Position numbers and translations under genes: made by a program. This document shows positions 46,217 through 58,922 of a DNA stretch of 64,000 bases, piece after piece. Every line of letters starts with the position of its first letter. The first letter of the stretch is position 1. Source of the stretch: Isoperla grammatica (taxonomy: Eukaryota; Arthropoda; Insecta; Plecoptera; Perlodidae); assembly GCA_945910005.1 (NCBI GenBank), contig OX246743.1, forward strand, positions 15,048,587 through 15,112,586, read 5' to 3'. The notes beneath the pieces were generated by a model. The model worked only from the letters and a program-made list of their open reading frames with translations. It was not told the origin of the DNA and did no database searches.

Positions 46217-47971
46217 GGGTTTATCACGTACAGTCACCGTCACAAGCGAGGAAACATGCGTTGTCTCCATATGTTGCATGTAGTTGCTCTTATGTCACTG
46301 ACTTAGCGCAGGGGTTATCAAGTACAGTCACCTTCACAAGCGAGAAAACATGCGTTGTCCTTATATGTTGCATGAACTGGCCTTCATGTCACTGACTTAG
46401 CGCAGGGTATATCACGTACAGTAACTTTCCCAAGCGAGAAAACATGTGTTGTCTTCATATGTTGCATGTAGTTGCTCTCATGTCACTGACTTAGCGCAGG
46501 GTTTATCACGTACAGTCACCGTCACAAGCGAGGAAATATGCGGTGTCTTCATATGTTGCATGTAGTTGATCTCATGTCACTGACTTAGCGCAGGGTTTAT
46601 CAAGTACAGTCACCTTCACAAGCGAGAAAACATGCGTTGTCCTAATATGTTGCATGTAGTTGCTCTCATGTCACTGACTTAGCGCAGGGTTTATCAAGTA
46701 CAGTCACCTTCACAAGCGAGGAAACATGCATTGTCTTCATATGTTGCATAAAGTTGCTCTCATGTCACTGACTTAGCGCAGGGTTTATCAAGTACAGTCA
46801 CCTTCACATGCGAGGAAACATGCGTTGTCTTCATATGTTGCATGTACTTGCTCTCATGTCACTGACTTAGCGCAGGGTTTATCAAGTACAGTCACCTTCA
46901 CAAGCGAGGAAACATGCTTTGTCTTCATATGTTGCATGTAGTTGCTCTCATGTCACTGACTTAGCGCAGGTTTATCAAGTACAGTCACCTTCACAAGCGA
47001 GGAAACATGCGTTGTCCTTATATGTTCTACAAGTGGCTTTCATGTCACTGACTTAGCGCAGGGTTTATCAAGTACAGTCACCTTCACAAGCGAGGAAACT
47101 TGCATTGTCCTTATATGTTCAAGAAGTGGCTTTCATGTCACTGACTTAGCGCAGGGTTTATCAAGTACAGTCACCTTCACAAGCGAGGAAACATGCGTTG
47201 TCTTTATATGTTGCATGTAGTTGCTCTTATGTCACTGACTTAGCACAGGGTTTATCAAGTACAGTCACGGTCACAAGCGAGGAAACATGCGTTGTCTTCA
47301 TATGTTGCAAGTAGTTGCTTTCATGTCACTGACTTAGCGCAGGGTTAATAAAGTACAGTCACCTTCACAAGCGAGGAAACAAGCGTTGTCTTCATATGTT
47401 GCATGTAGTTGCTCTCATGTCACTGACTAAGCGCAGGGTTTATCAAGTACAGTCACCTTCACAAGCGAGGAAGCATGCGTTGTCTTCATATGTTGCATGT
47501 AGTTGCTCTTATGTCTTTGACTTAGCGCGGGGTGTATCAAGTACAGTCACCTTCACAAGCGAGGAAACATGCGTTGTCCTAATATGTTCAAGAAGTGGCT
47601 TTTATGTCACTGACTTAGCGCAGGGTTTATCAAGTACAGTCACATTCACAAGCGAGGAAACATGCGTTGTCCTAATATGTTCAAGAAGTGGCTTTCATGT
47701 CACTGACTTAGCGCAGGGTTTATCAAGTACAGTCACCTTCACAAGCGAGGAAACATGCGTTGTCTTCATATGTTGCATGTAGTTGCACTCATGTCACTGA
47801 CTTAGCGCTGGGTTTATCAAGTACAGTCACCGTCACAAGCGAGGAAACATGCGTTGTCTTCATATGTTGCATGTAGTTGCTCTCATGTCACTGACTTAGC
47901 GCAGTGTTTATCAAGTACAGTCACCTTCACAAGCGAGGAAACATGCGTTGTCCTCATATGTTGCATGTAGT

Positions 47972-49521
47972 TGCTCTCATGTCACTGACTTAGCGCAGGG
48001 TTTATCAAGTACAGTCACCGTCACAAGCGAGGAAACATTCGTTCTCTTCATATGTAGCATGTAGTTGCTCTCATGTCACTGACTAAGCGCAGGGTTTATC
48101 AAGTACAGTCACCTTCACAAGCGAGGAAACATGCGTTGTCTTCATATGTTGCATGTACTTGCTCTTATGTCACTGACTTAGCGCGGGGTTTATCAAGTAC
48201 AGTCACCTTCACAAGCGAGGAAACATGCGTTGTCCTAATATGTTCAAGAAGTGGCTTTCATGTCACTGACTAAGCGCAGGGTTTATCAAGTACAGTCACC
48301 TTCACAAGCGAGGAAACATGCGTTGTCCTAATATGTTCAAGAAGTGGCTTTTATGTCACTGACTTAGCGCAGGGTTTATCAAGTACAGTCACCTTCACAA
48401 GCGAGGAAACATGCGTTGTCTTTATATGTTGCATGTAGTTGCACTCATGTCACTGACTTAGCGCAGGGTTTATCAAGTACAGTCACCGTCACAAGCGAGG
48501 AAACATGCGTTGTCTTCATATGTTGCATGTAGTTGCTCTCATATCACTGACTTAGCGCAGGGTTTATCAAGTACAGTCACCTTCACCAGCGAGGAAACAT
48601 GCGTTGTCCTCATATGTTGCATGTAGTTGCTCTCATGTCACTGACTTAGCGCAGGGTTTATCAAGTACAGTCACCGTCACAAGCGAGGAAACATGCGTTG
48701 TCTTCATATGTTGCATGTAGTTGCTCTCATGTCACTGACTTAGCGCAGGGTTTATCTAGTACAGTCACCGCCACAAGCGAGGAAACATGCGTTGTCTTCA
48801 TTGGTTGCATGTAGTTGCTCTTATGTCACTGACTTAGCGCAGGGTTTATCAAGTTCAGTCACCGTCACAAGCGAGAAAACATGCGTTGTCCTCATATGTT
48901 GCATACACTGGCCTTCATGTCACTGACTTAGCGCAGGGTATATCACGTACAGTAACTTTCCCAAGCGAGGAAACATGCGTTGTCTTCATATGTTGCATGT
49001 AGTTGCTCTCATGTCACTGACTTAGCGCAGGGTTTATCACGTACAGTCACCGTCACAAGCGAGGAAACATGCGATGTCTTCATATGTTGCATGTAGTTGC
49101 TCTCATGTCACTGACTTTGCGCAGGGTTTATCAAGTACAGTCACCGTCACAAGCGAGGAAACATGCGTTGTCCTCATATGTTGCATGTAGTTGCTCTCAT
49201 GTCACTGACTTAGCGCAGGGTTTATCAAGTACAGTCACCGTAACAAGCGAGAAACCATGCGTTGTCTTCATATGTTGCATGTAGTTGCTCTCATGTCACT
49301 GACTTAGCGCAGGGTTTATCAAGTACAGTCACCGTTTTAAGCGAGCAAACATGCACTGTCTTCATATGTTGCGTGTAGTTGCTTTTATCTCATTGACTTA
49401 GCGCAGGGTTTATCACGTACAGTCACCGTAACAAGCGAGAAAACATGCGTTGTCTTCATATGTTGCATGTAGTTGCTCTCATGTCACTGACTTAGCGCAG
49501 TGTTTATCACGTACAGTCACC
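47972..49521 (+). repeat. Block X, copy 1 (1,550 bp)
   Basis: Starts at TGCTCTCATG, with CATTCGTTCTCTTC and the peculiar CATATGTAGCATG shortly after. It contains the domain-1-like segment, GCATACACTGGCC, GCGATG, the GAAACCATGCG variant and the CCGTTTTAAGCG landmark (49,332). It is equivalent to 51,125-52,674, 54,220-55,769 and 57,373-58,922 at exact offsets of 3,153, 6,248 and 9,401 bp. Confidence 0.85.
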
Positions 49522-51124
49522 GTAACAAGCGAGGAAACATGCGTTGTCTTCATATGTTGCATGTTGTTGCTCTCATGTCACTGACTTAGCGCAGGGTTTA
49601 TCACGTACAGTCACCGTCACAAGCGAGGAAACATGTGTTGTCTCCATATGTTGCATGTAGTTGCTCTTATGTCACTGACTTAGCGCAGGGGTTATTAAGT
49701 ACAGTCACCTTCACAAGCGAGGAAACATGCGTTGTCTTCATATGTTGCATGTAGTTGCTCTCATGTCACTGACTTAGCGCAGGGTTTATCAAGTACAGTC
49801 ACCGTCACAAGCGAGAAAACATGCGTTGTCCTCATATGTTGCATATAGTTGCTCTCATGTCACTGACTTAGCGAAGGGTTTATCAAGTACAGTCACCGTC
49901 ACAAGCGAGAAAACATGCGTTGTCTTCATATGTTGCATGTAGTTGCTCTCATGTCACTGCCTTAGCGCAGGGTTTATCACGTACAGTCACCTTCAAAAGC
50001 GAGGAAACATGCGTTGTCTTCATATGTTGCATGAAGTTGCTCTCATGTAACTGACTTAGCGCAGGGTTTATCAAGTACAGTCACCTTCACAAGCGAGGAA
50101 ACATGCGTTGTCTTCATATGTTGCATGTAGTCGCTCTCATGTTACTGACTTAGCGCAGGGTTTTTCACGTTCAGTCACCGTCACAAGCGAAGAAACATGC
50201 GTTGTCTTCATATGTTGCATGTAGTCGCTCTCTTGTCACTGACTTAGCGCAGGGTTTATCAAGTAAAGTCACCGTCACAAGCGAGGAAACATGCGTTGTC
50301 TTCATATGTTGCATGTATTTGCTCTCATGTCACTGACTTAGCGCAGGGGTTATCAAGTGAAGTCACCTTCACAAGCAAGGAAACATTCGTTGTCTTCATA
50401 TGTTGCATGTAGTTGCTTTCATATCACTGACTTAGCGCAGGGTTTATCAAGTACAGTCACCCTCACAAGCGAGGAAACATGCGTTGTCCTGATATGTTGC
50501 ATGTAGTTGCTCTCATGTCACTGACTTAGCGCAAGGGTTATCAAGTACAGTCACCTTCACAAGCGAGGAAACATGCGTTGTCTTCATATGTTGCATGTAG
50601 TTGCTCGCATGTCACTGACTTAGCGCAGGGTTTATCAAGTACAGTCACCGTCAAAAGCGAGAAAACATGCGTTGTCCTCATAAGTTGCATGTAGTTGCTC
50701 TCATGTCACTGACTTAGCGGAGGGTTTATCAAGTACAGTCACCGTCACAAGCAAGAAAACATGCGTTGTCTTTATATGTTGCATGTAGTTGCCCTCATGT
50801 CACTGACTTAGCGCAGGGTTTATCAAGTACAGTCACCGTCACAAGCGAGAAAACATGCGTTGTCTTCATATGTTGCATGTTGTTGCTCTCATGTCACTGC
50901 CTTAGCGCAGCGTTTATCACGTACAGCACCTTCACAAGCGAGGAAACATGCGTTGTCTTCATATGTTGCATGAAGCTGCTCTCATGTAACTGACTTAGCG
51001 CAGGGTTTATCAAGTACAGTCACCTTAACAAGCGAGGAAACATGCGTTGTCTTCATATGTTGCATGTAGTCGCTCTCATGTCACTGACTGAGCGCAGGGT
51101 TTATCACATTCAGTCACCGTCACA
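49522..51124 (+). repeat. Block Y, copy 1 (1,603 bp)
   Basis: A group of monomers with private variants: GCATGTAGTCGCTC (50,105-50,225), GTATTTGCTC (about 50,314), CAAGTGAAGTCACC, CCTGATATG, CATAAGTTGC, CAGCGTTTATC and a one-base-deleted GTACAGCACC (50,921). It is repeated at 55,770-57,372 and partly at 58,923-60,149. Its last monomer is cut short at the junction with block X. Confidence 0.82.
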
Positions 51125-51191
51125 TGCTCTCATGTCACTGACTTAGCGCAGGGTTTATCAAGTACAGTCACCGTCACAAGCGAGGAAACAT
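51044..51191 (+). repeat. Out-of-register junction, 40-bp deletion leaving a 54-bp monomer remnant
   Basis: The left piece covers monomer positions 1-81 (ending CCGTCACA at 51,124) and the right piece resumes at position 28 (TGCTCTCATG at 51,125), so 40 bp that should lie between are missing and two monomers occupy 148 bp instead of 188. No obvious microhomology is left at the joint. The point coincides exactly with the boundary between block Y and the second block X. The unbroken form of the left partner exists at about 60,141-60,160 (CCGTCACAAGCGAGG). Confidence 0.85.
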
Positions 51192-52674
51192 TCGTTCTCT
51201 TCATATGTAGCATGTAGTTGCTCTCATGTCACTGACTAAGCGCAGGGTTTATCAAGTACAGTCACCTTCACAAGCGAGGAAACATGCGTTGTCTTCATAT
51301 GTTGCATGTACTTGCTCTTATGTCACTGACTTAGCGCGGGGTTTATCAAGTACAGTCACCTTCACAAGCGAGGAAACATGCGTTGTCCTAATATGTTCAA
51401 GAAGTGGCTTTCATGTCACTGACTAAGCGCAGGGTTTATCAAGTACAGTCACCTTCACAAGCGAGGAAACATGCGTTGTCCTAGTATGTTCAAGAAGTGG
51501 CTTTTATGTCACTGACTTAGCGCAGGGTTTATCAAGTACAGTCACCTTCACAAGCGAGGAAACATGCGTTGTCTTTATATGTTGCATGTAGTTGCACTCA
51601 TGTCACTGACTTAGCGCAGGGTTTATCAAGTACAGTCACCGTCACAAGCGAGGAAACATGCGTTGTCTTCATATGTTGCATGTAGTTGCTCTCATATCAC
51701 TGACTTAGCGCAGGGTTTATCAAGTACAGTCACCTTCACCAGCGAGGAAACATGCGTTGTCCTCATATGTTGCATGTAGTTGCTCTCATGTCACTGACTT
51801 AGCGCAGGGTTTATCAAGTACAGTCACCGTCACAAGCGAGGAAACATGCGTTGTCTTCATATGTTGCATGTAGTTGCTCTCATGTCACTGACTTAGCGCA
51901 GGGTTTATCTAGTACAGTCACCGCCACAAGCGAGGAAACATGCGTTGTCTTCATTGGTTGCATGTAGTTGCTCTTATGTCACTGACTTAGCGCAGGGTTT
52001 ATCAAGTTCAGTCACCGTCACAAGCGAGAAAACATGCGTTGTCCTCATATGTTGCATACACTGGCCTTCATGTCACTGACTTAGCGCAGGGTATATCACG
52101 TACAGTAACTTTCCCAAGCGAGGAAACATGCGTTGTCTTCATATGTTGCATGTAGTTGCTCTCATGTCACTGACTTAGCGCAGGGTTTATCACGTACAGT
52201 CACCGTCACAAGCGAGGAAACATGCGATGTCTTCATATGTTGCATGTAGTTGCTCTCATGTCACTGACTTTGCGCAGGGTTTATCAAGTACAGTCACCGT
52301 CACAAGCGAGGAAACATGCGTTGTCCTCATATGTTGCATGTAGTTGCTCTCATGTCACTGACTTAGCGCAGGGTTTATCAAGTACAGTCACCGTAACAAG
52401 CGAGAAACCATGCGTTGTCTTCATATGTTGCATGTAGTTGCTCTCATGTCACTGACTTAGCGCAGGGTTTATCAAGTACAGTCACCGTTTTAAGCGAGCA
52501 AACATGCACTGTCTTCATATGTTGCGTGTAGTTGCTTTTATCTCATTGACTTAGCGCAGGGTTTATCACGTACAGTCACCGTAACAAGCGAGAAAACATG
52601 CGTTGTCTTCATATGTTGCATGTAGTTGCTCTCATGTCACTGACTTAGCGCAGTGTTTATCACGTACAGTCACC
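51125..52674 (+). repeat. Block X, copy 2
   Basis: Identical in order to copy 1 at offset 3,153 bp; a visible single-base difference is CTAGTATGTTC (51,481) against CTAATATGTTC. Preceded by the truncated junction monomer. Confidence 0.83.
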
Positions 52675-54219
52675 TTCACAAGCGAGAAAACATGCGTTGT
52701 CCTTATATGTTGCATGAACTGGCCTTCATGTCACTGACTTAGCGCAGGGTATATCACGTACAGTAACTTTCCCAAGCGAGAAAACATGTGTTGTCTTCAT
52801 ATGTTGCATGTAGTTGCTCTCATGTCACTGACTTAGCGCAGGGGTTATCAAGTACAGTCACCTTCACAAGCGAGGAAATATGCGGTGTCTTCATATGTTG
52901 CATGTAGTTGATCTCATGTCACTGACTTAGCGCAGGGTTTATCAAGTACAGTCACCTTCACAAGCGAGAAAACATGCGTTGTCCTAATATGTTGCATGTA
53001 GTTGCTCTCATGTCACTGACTTAGCGCAGGGTTTATCAAGTACAGTCACCTTCACATGCGAGGAAACATGCGTTGTCTTCATATGTTGCATGTACTTGCT
53101 CTCATGTCACTGACTTAGCGCAGGGTTTATCAAGTACAGTCACCTTCACAAGCGAGGAAACATGCTTTGTCTTCATATGTTGCATGTAGTTGCTCTCATG
53201 TCACTGACTTAGCGCAGGTTTATCAAGTACAGTCACCTTCACAAGCGAGGAAACATGCGTTGTCCTTATATGTTCTACAAGTGGCTTTCATGTCACTGAC
53301 TTAGCGCAGGGTTTATCAAGTACAGTCACCTTCACAAGCGAGGAAACTTGCATTGTCCTTATATGTTCAAGAAGTGGCTTTCATGTCACTGACTTAGCGC
53401 AGGGTTTATCAAGTACAGTCACCTTCACAAGCGAGGAAACATGCGTTGTCTTTATATGTTGCATGTAGTTGCTCTTATGTCACTGACTTAGCACAGGGTT
53501 TATCAAGTACAGTCACGGTCACAAGCGAGGAAACATGCGTTGTCTTCATATGTTGCAAGTAGTTGCTTTCATGTCACTGACTTAGCGCAGGGTTAATAAA
53601 GTACAGTCACCTTCACAAGCGAGGAAACAAGCGTTGTCTTCATATGTTGCATGTAGTTGCTCTCATGTCACTGACTAAGCGCAGGGTTTATCAAGTACAG
53701 TCACCTTCACAAGCGAGGAAGCATGCGTTGTCTTCATATGTTGCATGTAGTTGCTCTTATGTCTTTGACTTAGCGCGGGGTTTATCAAGTACAGTCACCT
53801 TCACAAGCGAGGAAACATGCGTTGTCCTAATATGTTCAAGAAGTGGCTTTTATGTCACTGACTTAGCGCAGGGTTTATCAAGTACAGTCACCTTCACAAG
53901 CGAGGAAACATGCGTTGTCCTAATATGTTCAAGAAGTGGCTTTCATGTCACTGACTTAGCGCAGGGTTTATCAAGTACAGTCACCTTCACAAGCGAGGAA
54001 ACATGCGTTGTCTTCATATGTTGCATGTAGTTGCACTCATGTCACTGACTTAGCGCTGGGTTTATCAAGTACAGTCACCGTCACAAGCGAGGAAACATGC
54101 GTTGTCTTCATATGTTGCATGTAGTTGCTCTCATGTCACTGACTTAGCGCAGTGTTTATCAAGTACAGTCACCTTCACAAGCGAGGAAATATGCGTTGTC
54201 CTCATATGTTGCATGTAGT

Positions 54220-55769
54220 TGCTCTCATGTCACTGACTTAGCGCAGGGTTTATCAAGTACAGTCACCGTCACAAGCGAGGAAACATTCGTTCTCTTCATA
54301 TGTAGCATGTAGTTGCTCTCATGTCACTGACTAAGCGCAGGGTTTATCAAGTACAGTCACCTTCACAAGCGAGGAAACATGCGTTGTCTTCATATGTTGC
54401 ATGTACTTGCTCTTATGTCACTGACTTAGCGCGGGGTTTATCAAGTACAGTCACCTTCACAAGCGAGGAAACATGCGTTGTCCTAATATGTTCAAGAAGT
54501 GGCTTTCATGTCACTGACTAAGCGCAGGGTTTATCAAGTACAGTCACCTTCACAAGCGAGGAAACATGCGTTGTCCTAATATGTTCAAGAAGTGGCTTTT
54601 ATGTCACTGACTTAGCGCAGGGTTTATCAAGTACAGTAACCTTCACAAGCGAGGAAACATGCGTTGTCTTTATATGTTGCATGTAGTTGCACTCATGTCA
54701 CTGACTTAGCGCAGGGTTTATCAAGTACAGTCACCGTCACAAGCAAAGAAACATGCGTTGTCTTCATATGTTGCATGTAGTTGCTCTCATATCACTGACT
54801 TAGCGCAGGGTTTATCAAGTACAGTCACCTTCACCAGCGAGGAAACATGCGTTGTCCTCATATGTTGCATGTAGTTGCTCTCATGTCACTGACTTAGCGC
54901 AGGGTTTATCAAGTACAGTCACCGTCACAAGCGAGGAAACATGCGTTGTCTTCATATGTTGCATGTAGTTGCTCTCATGTCACTGACTTAGCGCAGGGTT
55001 TATCTAGTACAGTCACCGCCACAAGCGAGGAAACATGCGTTGTCTTCATTGGTTGCATGTAGTTGCTCTTATGTCACTGACTTAGCGCAGGGTTTATCAA
55101 GTTCAGTCACCGTCACAAGCGAGAAAACATGCGTTGTCCTCATATGTTGCATACACTGGCCTTCATGTCACTGACTTAGCGCAGGGTATATCACGTACAG
55201 TAACTTTCCCAAGCGAGGAAACATGCGTTGTCTTCATATGTTGCATGTAGTTGCTCTCATGTCACTGACTTAGCGCAGGGTTTATCACGTACAGTCACCG
55301 TCACAAGCGAGGAAACATGCGATGTCTTCATATGTTGCATGTAGTTGCTCTCATGTCACTGACTTTGCGCAGGGTTTATCAAGTACAGTCACCGTCACAA
55401 GCGAGGAAACATGCGTTGTCCTCATATGTTGCATGTAGTTGCTCTCATGTCACTGACTTAGCGCAGGGTTTATCAAGTACAGTCACCGTAACAAGCGAGA
55501 AACCATGCGTTGTCTTCATATGTTGCATGTAGTTGCTCTCATGTCACTGACTTAGCGCAGGGTTTATCAAGTACAGTCACCGTTTTAAGCGAGCAAACAT
55601 GCACTGTCTTCATATGTTGCGTGTAGTTGCTTTTATCTCATTGACTTAGCGCAGGGTTTATCACGTACAGTCACCGTAACAAGCGAGAAAACATGCGTTG
55701 TCTTCATATGTTGCATGTAGTTGCTCTCATGTCACTGACTTAGCGCAGTGTTTATCACGTACAGTCACC
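54220..55769 (+). repeat. Block X, copy 3
   Basis: Offset 6,248 bp from copy 1 and 3,095 bp from copy 2. Preceded by block Z, not by the truncated monomer, as for copy 1. Confidence 0.83.
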
Positions 55770-57372
55770 GTAACAAGCGAGGAAACATGCGTTGTCTTCA
55801 TATGTTGCATGTTGTTGCTCTCATGTCACTGACTTAGCGCAGGGTTTATCACGTACAGTCACCGTCACAAGCGAGGAAACATGTGTTGTCTCCATATGTT
55901 GCATGTAGTTGCTCTTATGTCACTGACTTAGCGCAGGGGTTATTAAGTACAGTCACCTTCACAAGCGAGGAAACATGCGTTGTCTTCATATGTTGCATGT
56001 AGTTGCTCTCATGTCACTGACTTAGCGCAGGGTTTATCAAGTACAGTCACCGTCACAAGCGAGAAAACATGCGTTGTCCTCATATGTTGCATATAGTTGC
56101 TCTCATGTCACTGACTTAGCGAAGGGTTTATCAAGTACAGTCACCGTCACAAGCGAGAAAACATGCGTTGTCTTCATATGTTGCATGTAGTTGCTCTCAT
56201 GTCACTGCCTTAGCGCAGGGTTTATCACGTACAGTCACCTTCAAAAGCGAGGAAACATGCGTTGTCTTCATATGTTGCATGAAGTTGCTCTCATGTAACT
56301 GACTTAGCGCAGGGTTTATCAAGTACAGTCACCTTCACAAGCGAGGAAACATGCGTTGTCTTCATATGTTGCATGTAGTCGCTCTCATGTTACTGACTTA
56401 GCGCAGGGTTTTTCACGTTCAGTCACCGTCACAAGCGAAGAAACATGCGTTGTCTTCATATGTTGCATGTAGTCGCTCTCTTGTCACTGACTTAGCGCAG
56501 GGTTTATCAAGTAAAGTCACCGTCACAAGCGAGGAAACATGCGTTGTCTTCATATGTTGCATGTATTTGCTCTCATGTCACTGACTTAGCGCAGGGGTTA
56601 TCAAGTGAAGTCACCTTCACAAGCAAGGAAACATTCGTTGTCTTCATATGTTGCATGTAGTTGCTTTCATATCACTGACTTAGCGCAGGGTTTATCAAGT
56701 ACAGTCACCCTCACAAGCGAGGAAACATGCGTTGTCCTGATATGTTGCATGTAGTTGCTCTCATGTCACTGACTTAGCGCAAGGGTTATCAAGTACAGTC
56801 ACCTTCACAAGCGAGGAAACATGCGTTGTCTTCATATGTTGCATGTAGTTGCTCGCATGTCACTGACTTAGCGCAGGGTTTATCAAGTACAGTCACCGTC
56901 ACAAGCGAGAAAACATGCGTTGTCCTCATAAGTTGCATGTAGTTGCTCTCATGTCACTGACTTAGCGGAGGGTTTATCAAGTACAGTCACCGTCACAAGC
57001 AAGAAAACATGCGTTGTCTTTATATGTTGCATGTAGTTGCCCTCATGTCACTGACTTAGCGCAGGGTTTATCAAGTACAGTCACCGTCACAAGCGAGAAA
57101 ACATGCGTTGTCTTCATATGTTGCATGTTGTTGCTCTCATGTCACTGCCTTAGCGCAGCGTTTATCACGTACAGCACCTTCACAAGCGAGGAAACATGCG
57201 TTGTCTTCATATGTTGCATGAAGCTGCTCTCATGTAACTGACTTAGCGCAGGGTTTATCAAGTACAGTCACCTTAACAAGCGAGGAAACATGCGTTGTCT
57301 TCATATGTTGCATGTAGTCGCTCTCATGTCACTGACTGAGCGCAGGGTTTATCACATTCAGTCACCGTCACA
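55770..57372 (+). repeat. Block Y, copy 2
   Basis: Same order and private variants as 49,522-51,124, including GTACAGCACC and the terminal truncation. A difference is CGTCACAAGCG near 56,899 against CGTCAAAAGCG near 50,651. Confidence 0.83.
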
Positions 57373-57439
57373 TGCTCTCATGTCACTGACTTAGCGCAGG
57401 GTTTATCAAGTACAGTCACCGTCACAAGCGAGGAAACAT
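57292..57439 (+). repeat. Second copy of the 54-bp remnant junction
   Basis: Same breakpoint as at 51,124/51,125 (here 57,372/57,373), exactly 6,248 bp away, so the faulty joint already existed when the 6.3-kb unit was duplicated. Confidence 0.85.
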
Positions 57440-58922
57440 TCGTTCTCTTCATATGTAGCATGTAGTTGCTCTCATGTCACTGACTAAGCGCAGGGTTTAT
57501 CAAGTACAGTCACCTTCACAAGCGAGGAAACATGCGTTGTCTTCATATGTTGCATGTACTTGCTCTTATGTCACTGACTTAGCGCGGGGTTTATCAAGTA
57601 CAGTCACCTTCACAAGCGAGGAAACATGCGTTGTCCTAATATGTTCAAGAAGTGGCTTTCATGTCACTGACTAAGCGCAGGGTTTATCAAGTACAGTCAC
57701 CTTCACAAGCGAGGAAACATGCGTTGTCCTAGTATGTTCAAGAAGTGGCTTTTATGTCACTGACTTAGCGCAGGGTTTATCAAGTACAGTCACCTTCACA
57801 AGCGAGGAAACATGCGTTGTCTTTATATGTTGCATGTAGTTGCACTCATGTCACTGACTTAGCGCAGGGTTTATCAAGTACAGTCACCGTCACAAGCGAG
57901 GAAACATGCGTTGTCTTCATATGTTGCATGTAGTTGCTCTCATATCACTGACTTAGCGCAGGGTTTATCAAGTACAGTCACCTTCACCAGCGAGGAAACA
58001 TGCGTTGTCCTCATATGTTGCATGTAGTTGCTCTCATGTCACTGACTTAGCGCAGGGTTTATCAAGTACAGTCACCGTCACAAGCGAGGAAACATGCGTT
58101 GTCTTCATATGTTGCATGTAGTTGCTCTCATGTCACTGACTTAGCGCAGGGTTTATCTAGTACAGTCACCGCCACAAGCGAGGAAACATGCGTTGTCTTC
58201 ATTGGTTGCATGTAGTTGCTCTTATGTCACTGACTTAGCGCAGGGTTTATCAAGTTCAGTCACCGTCACAAGCGAGAAAACATGCGTTGTCCTCATATGT
58301 TGCATACACTGGCCTTCATGTCACTGACTTAGCGCAGGGTATATCACGTACAGTAACTTTCCCAAGCGAGGAAACATGCGTTGTCTTCATATGTTGCATG
58401 TAGTTGCTCTCATGTCACTGACTTAGCGCAGGGTTTATCACGTACAGTCACCGTCACAAGCGAGGAAACATGCGATGTCTTCATATGTTGCATGTAGTTG
58501 CTCTCATGTCACTGACTTTGCGCAGGGTTTATCAAGTACAGTCACCGTCACAAGCGAGGAAACATGCGTTGTCCTCATATGTTGCATGTAGTTGCTCTCA
58601 TGTCACTGACTTAGCGCAGGGTTTATCAAGTACAGTCACCGTAACAAGCGAGAAACCATGCGTTGTCTTCATATGTTGCATGTAGTTGCTCTCATGTCAC
58701 TGACTTAGCGCAGGGTTTATCAAGTACAGTCACCGTTTTAAGCGAGCAAACATGCACTGTCTTCATATGTTGCGTGTAGTTGCTTTTATCTCATTGACTT
58801 AGCGCAGGGTTTATCACGTACAGTCACCGTAACAAGCGAGAAAACATGCGTTGTCTTCATATGTTGCATGTAGTTGCTCTCATGTCACTGACTTAGCGCA
58901 GTGTTTATCACGTACAGTCACC
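57373..58922 (+). repeat. Block X, copy 4
   Basis: Offset 3,153 bp from copy 3, with landmark CCGTTTTAAGCG at 58,733. It is followed by a partial block Y, not by Z. Confidence 0.83.

Larger units (their letters stand above)
41718..46321 (+). repeat. Domain 2 segment containing the precursor of block X
   Basis: This covers the landmark at 42,294, a full set of 4.7-kb-type monomers up to about 44.1 kb (offset 3,191 bp from 40,544 to 43,735), and the first version of block X (about 44,495-45,956, offset 3,565 bp to the next). Oddities: a two-base insertion at GCATGTATATTTGCGG (44,396-44,411), a rearranged CATGTACCTGAC (45,349-45,360), and a 188-bp duplication at its right end. No gene. Confidence 0.65.
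46322..52663 (+). repeat. 6.3-kb HOR, copy 1 (blocks Z-X-Y-X)
   Basis: Left edge: 46,322 onward equals 52,664 onward (offset 6,342 bp), while position 46,321 differs from 52,663 (A against C). The offset falls to 6,248 bp after about 46.8 kb because copy 2 lacks one 94-bp monomer (the one with GCATAAAGTTG near 46,745). Markers at 47,396, 48,073, 49,069 and 50,766 all recur at exactly 6,248 bp. Inside, block X occurs twice, 3,153 bp apart. No gene. Confidence 0.9.
52664..58922 (+). repeat. 6.3-kb HOR, copy 2 (blocks Z-X-Y-X)
   Basis: Second copy of the unit. The few differences from copy 1 include GGAAATATGCG near 54,185, ACAGTAACC near 54,635 and GCAAAGAAAC near 54,743. The junction monomer at about 52,610-52,700 is a hybrid: CAGTGTTTATCACGTACAG on the left and CCTTCACAAGCGAGAAAAC on the right. 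The copy ends where it reads CCGTAAC (58,922 on) instead of the CCTTCAC seen at 52,673. Confidence 0.88.
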
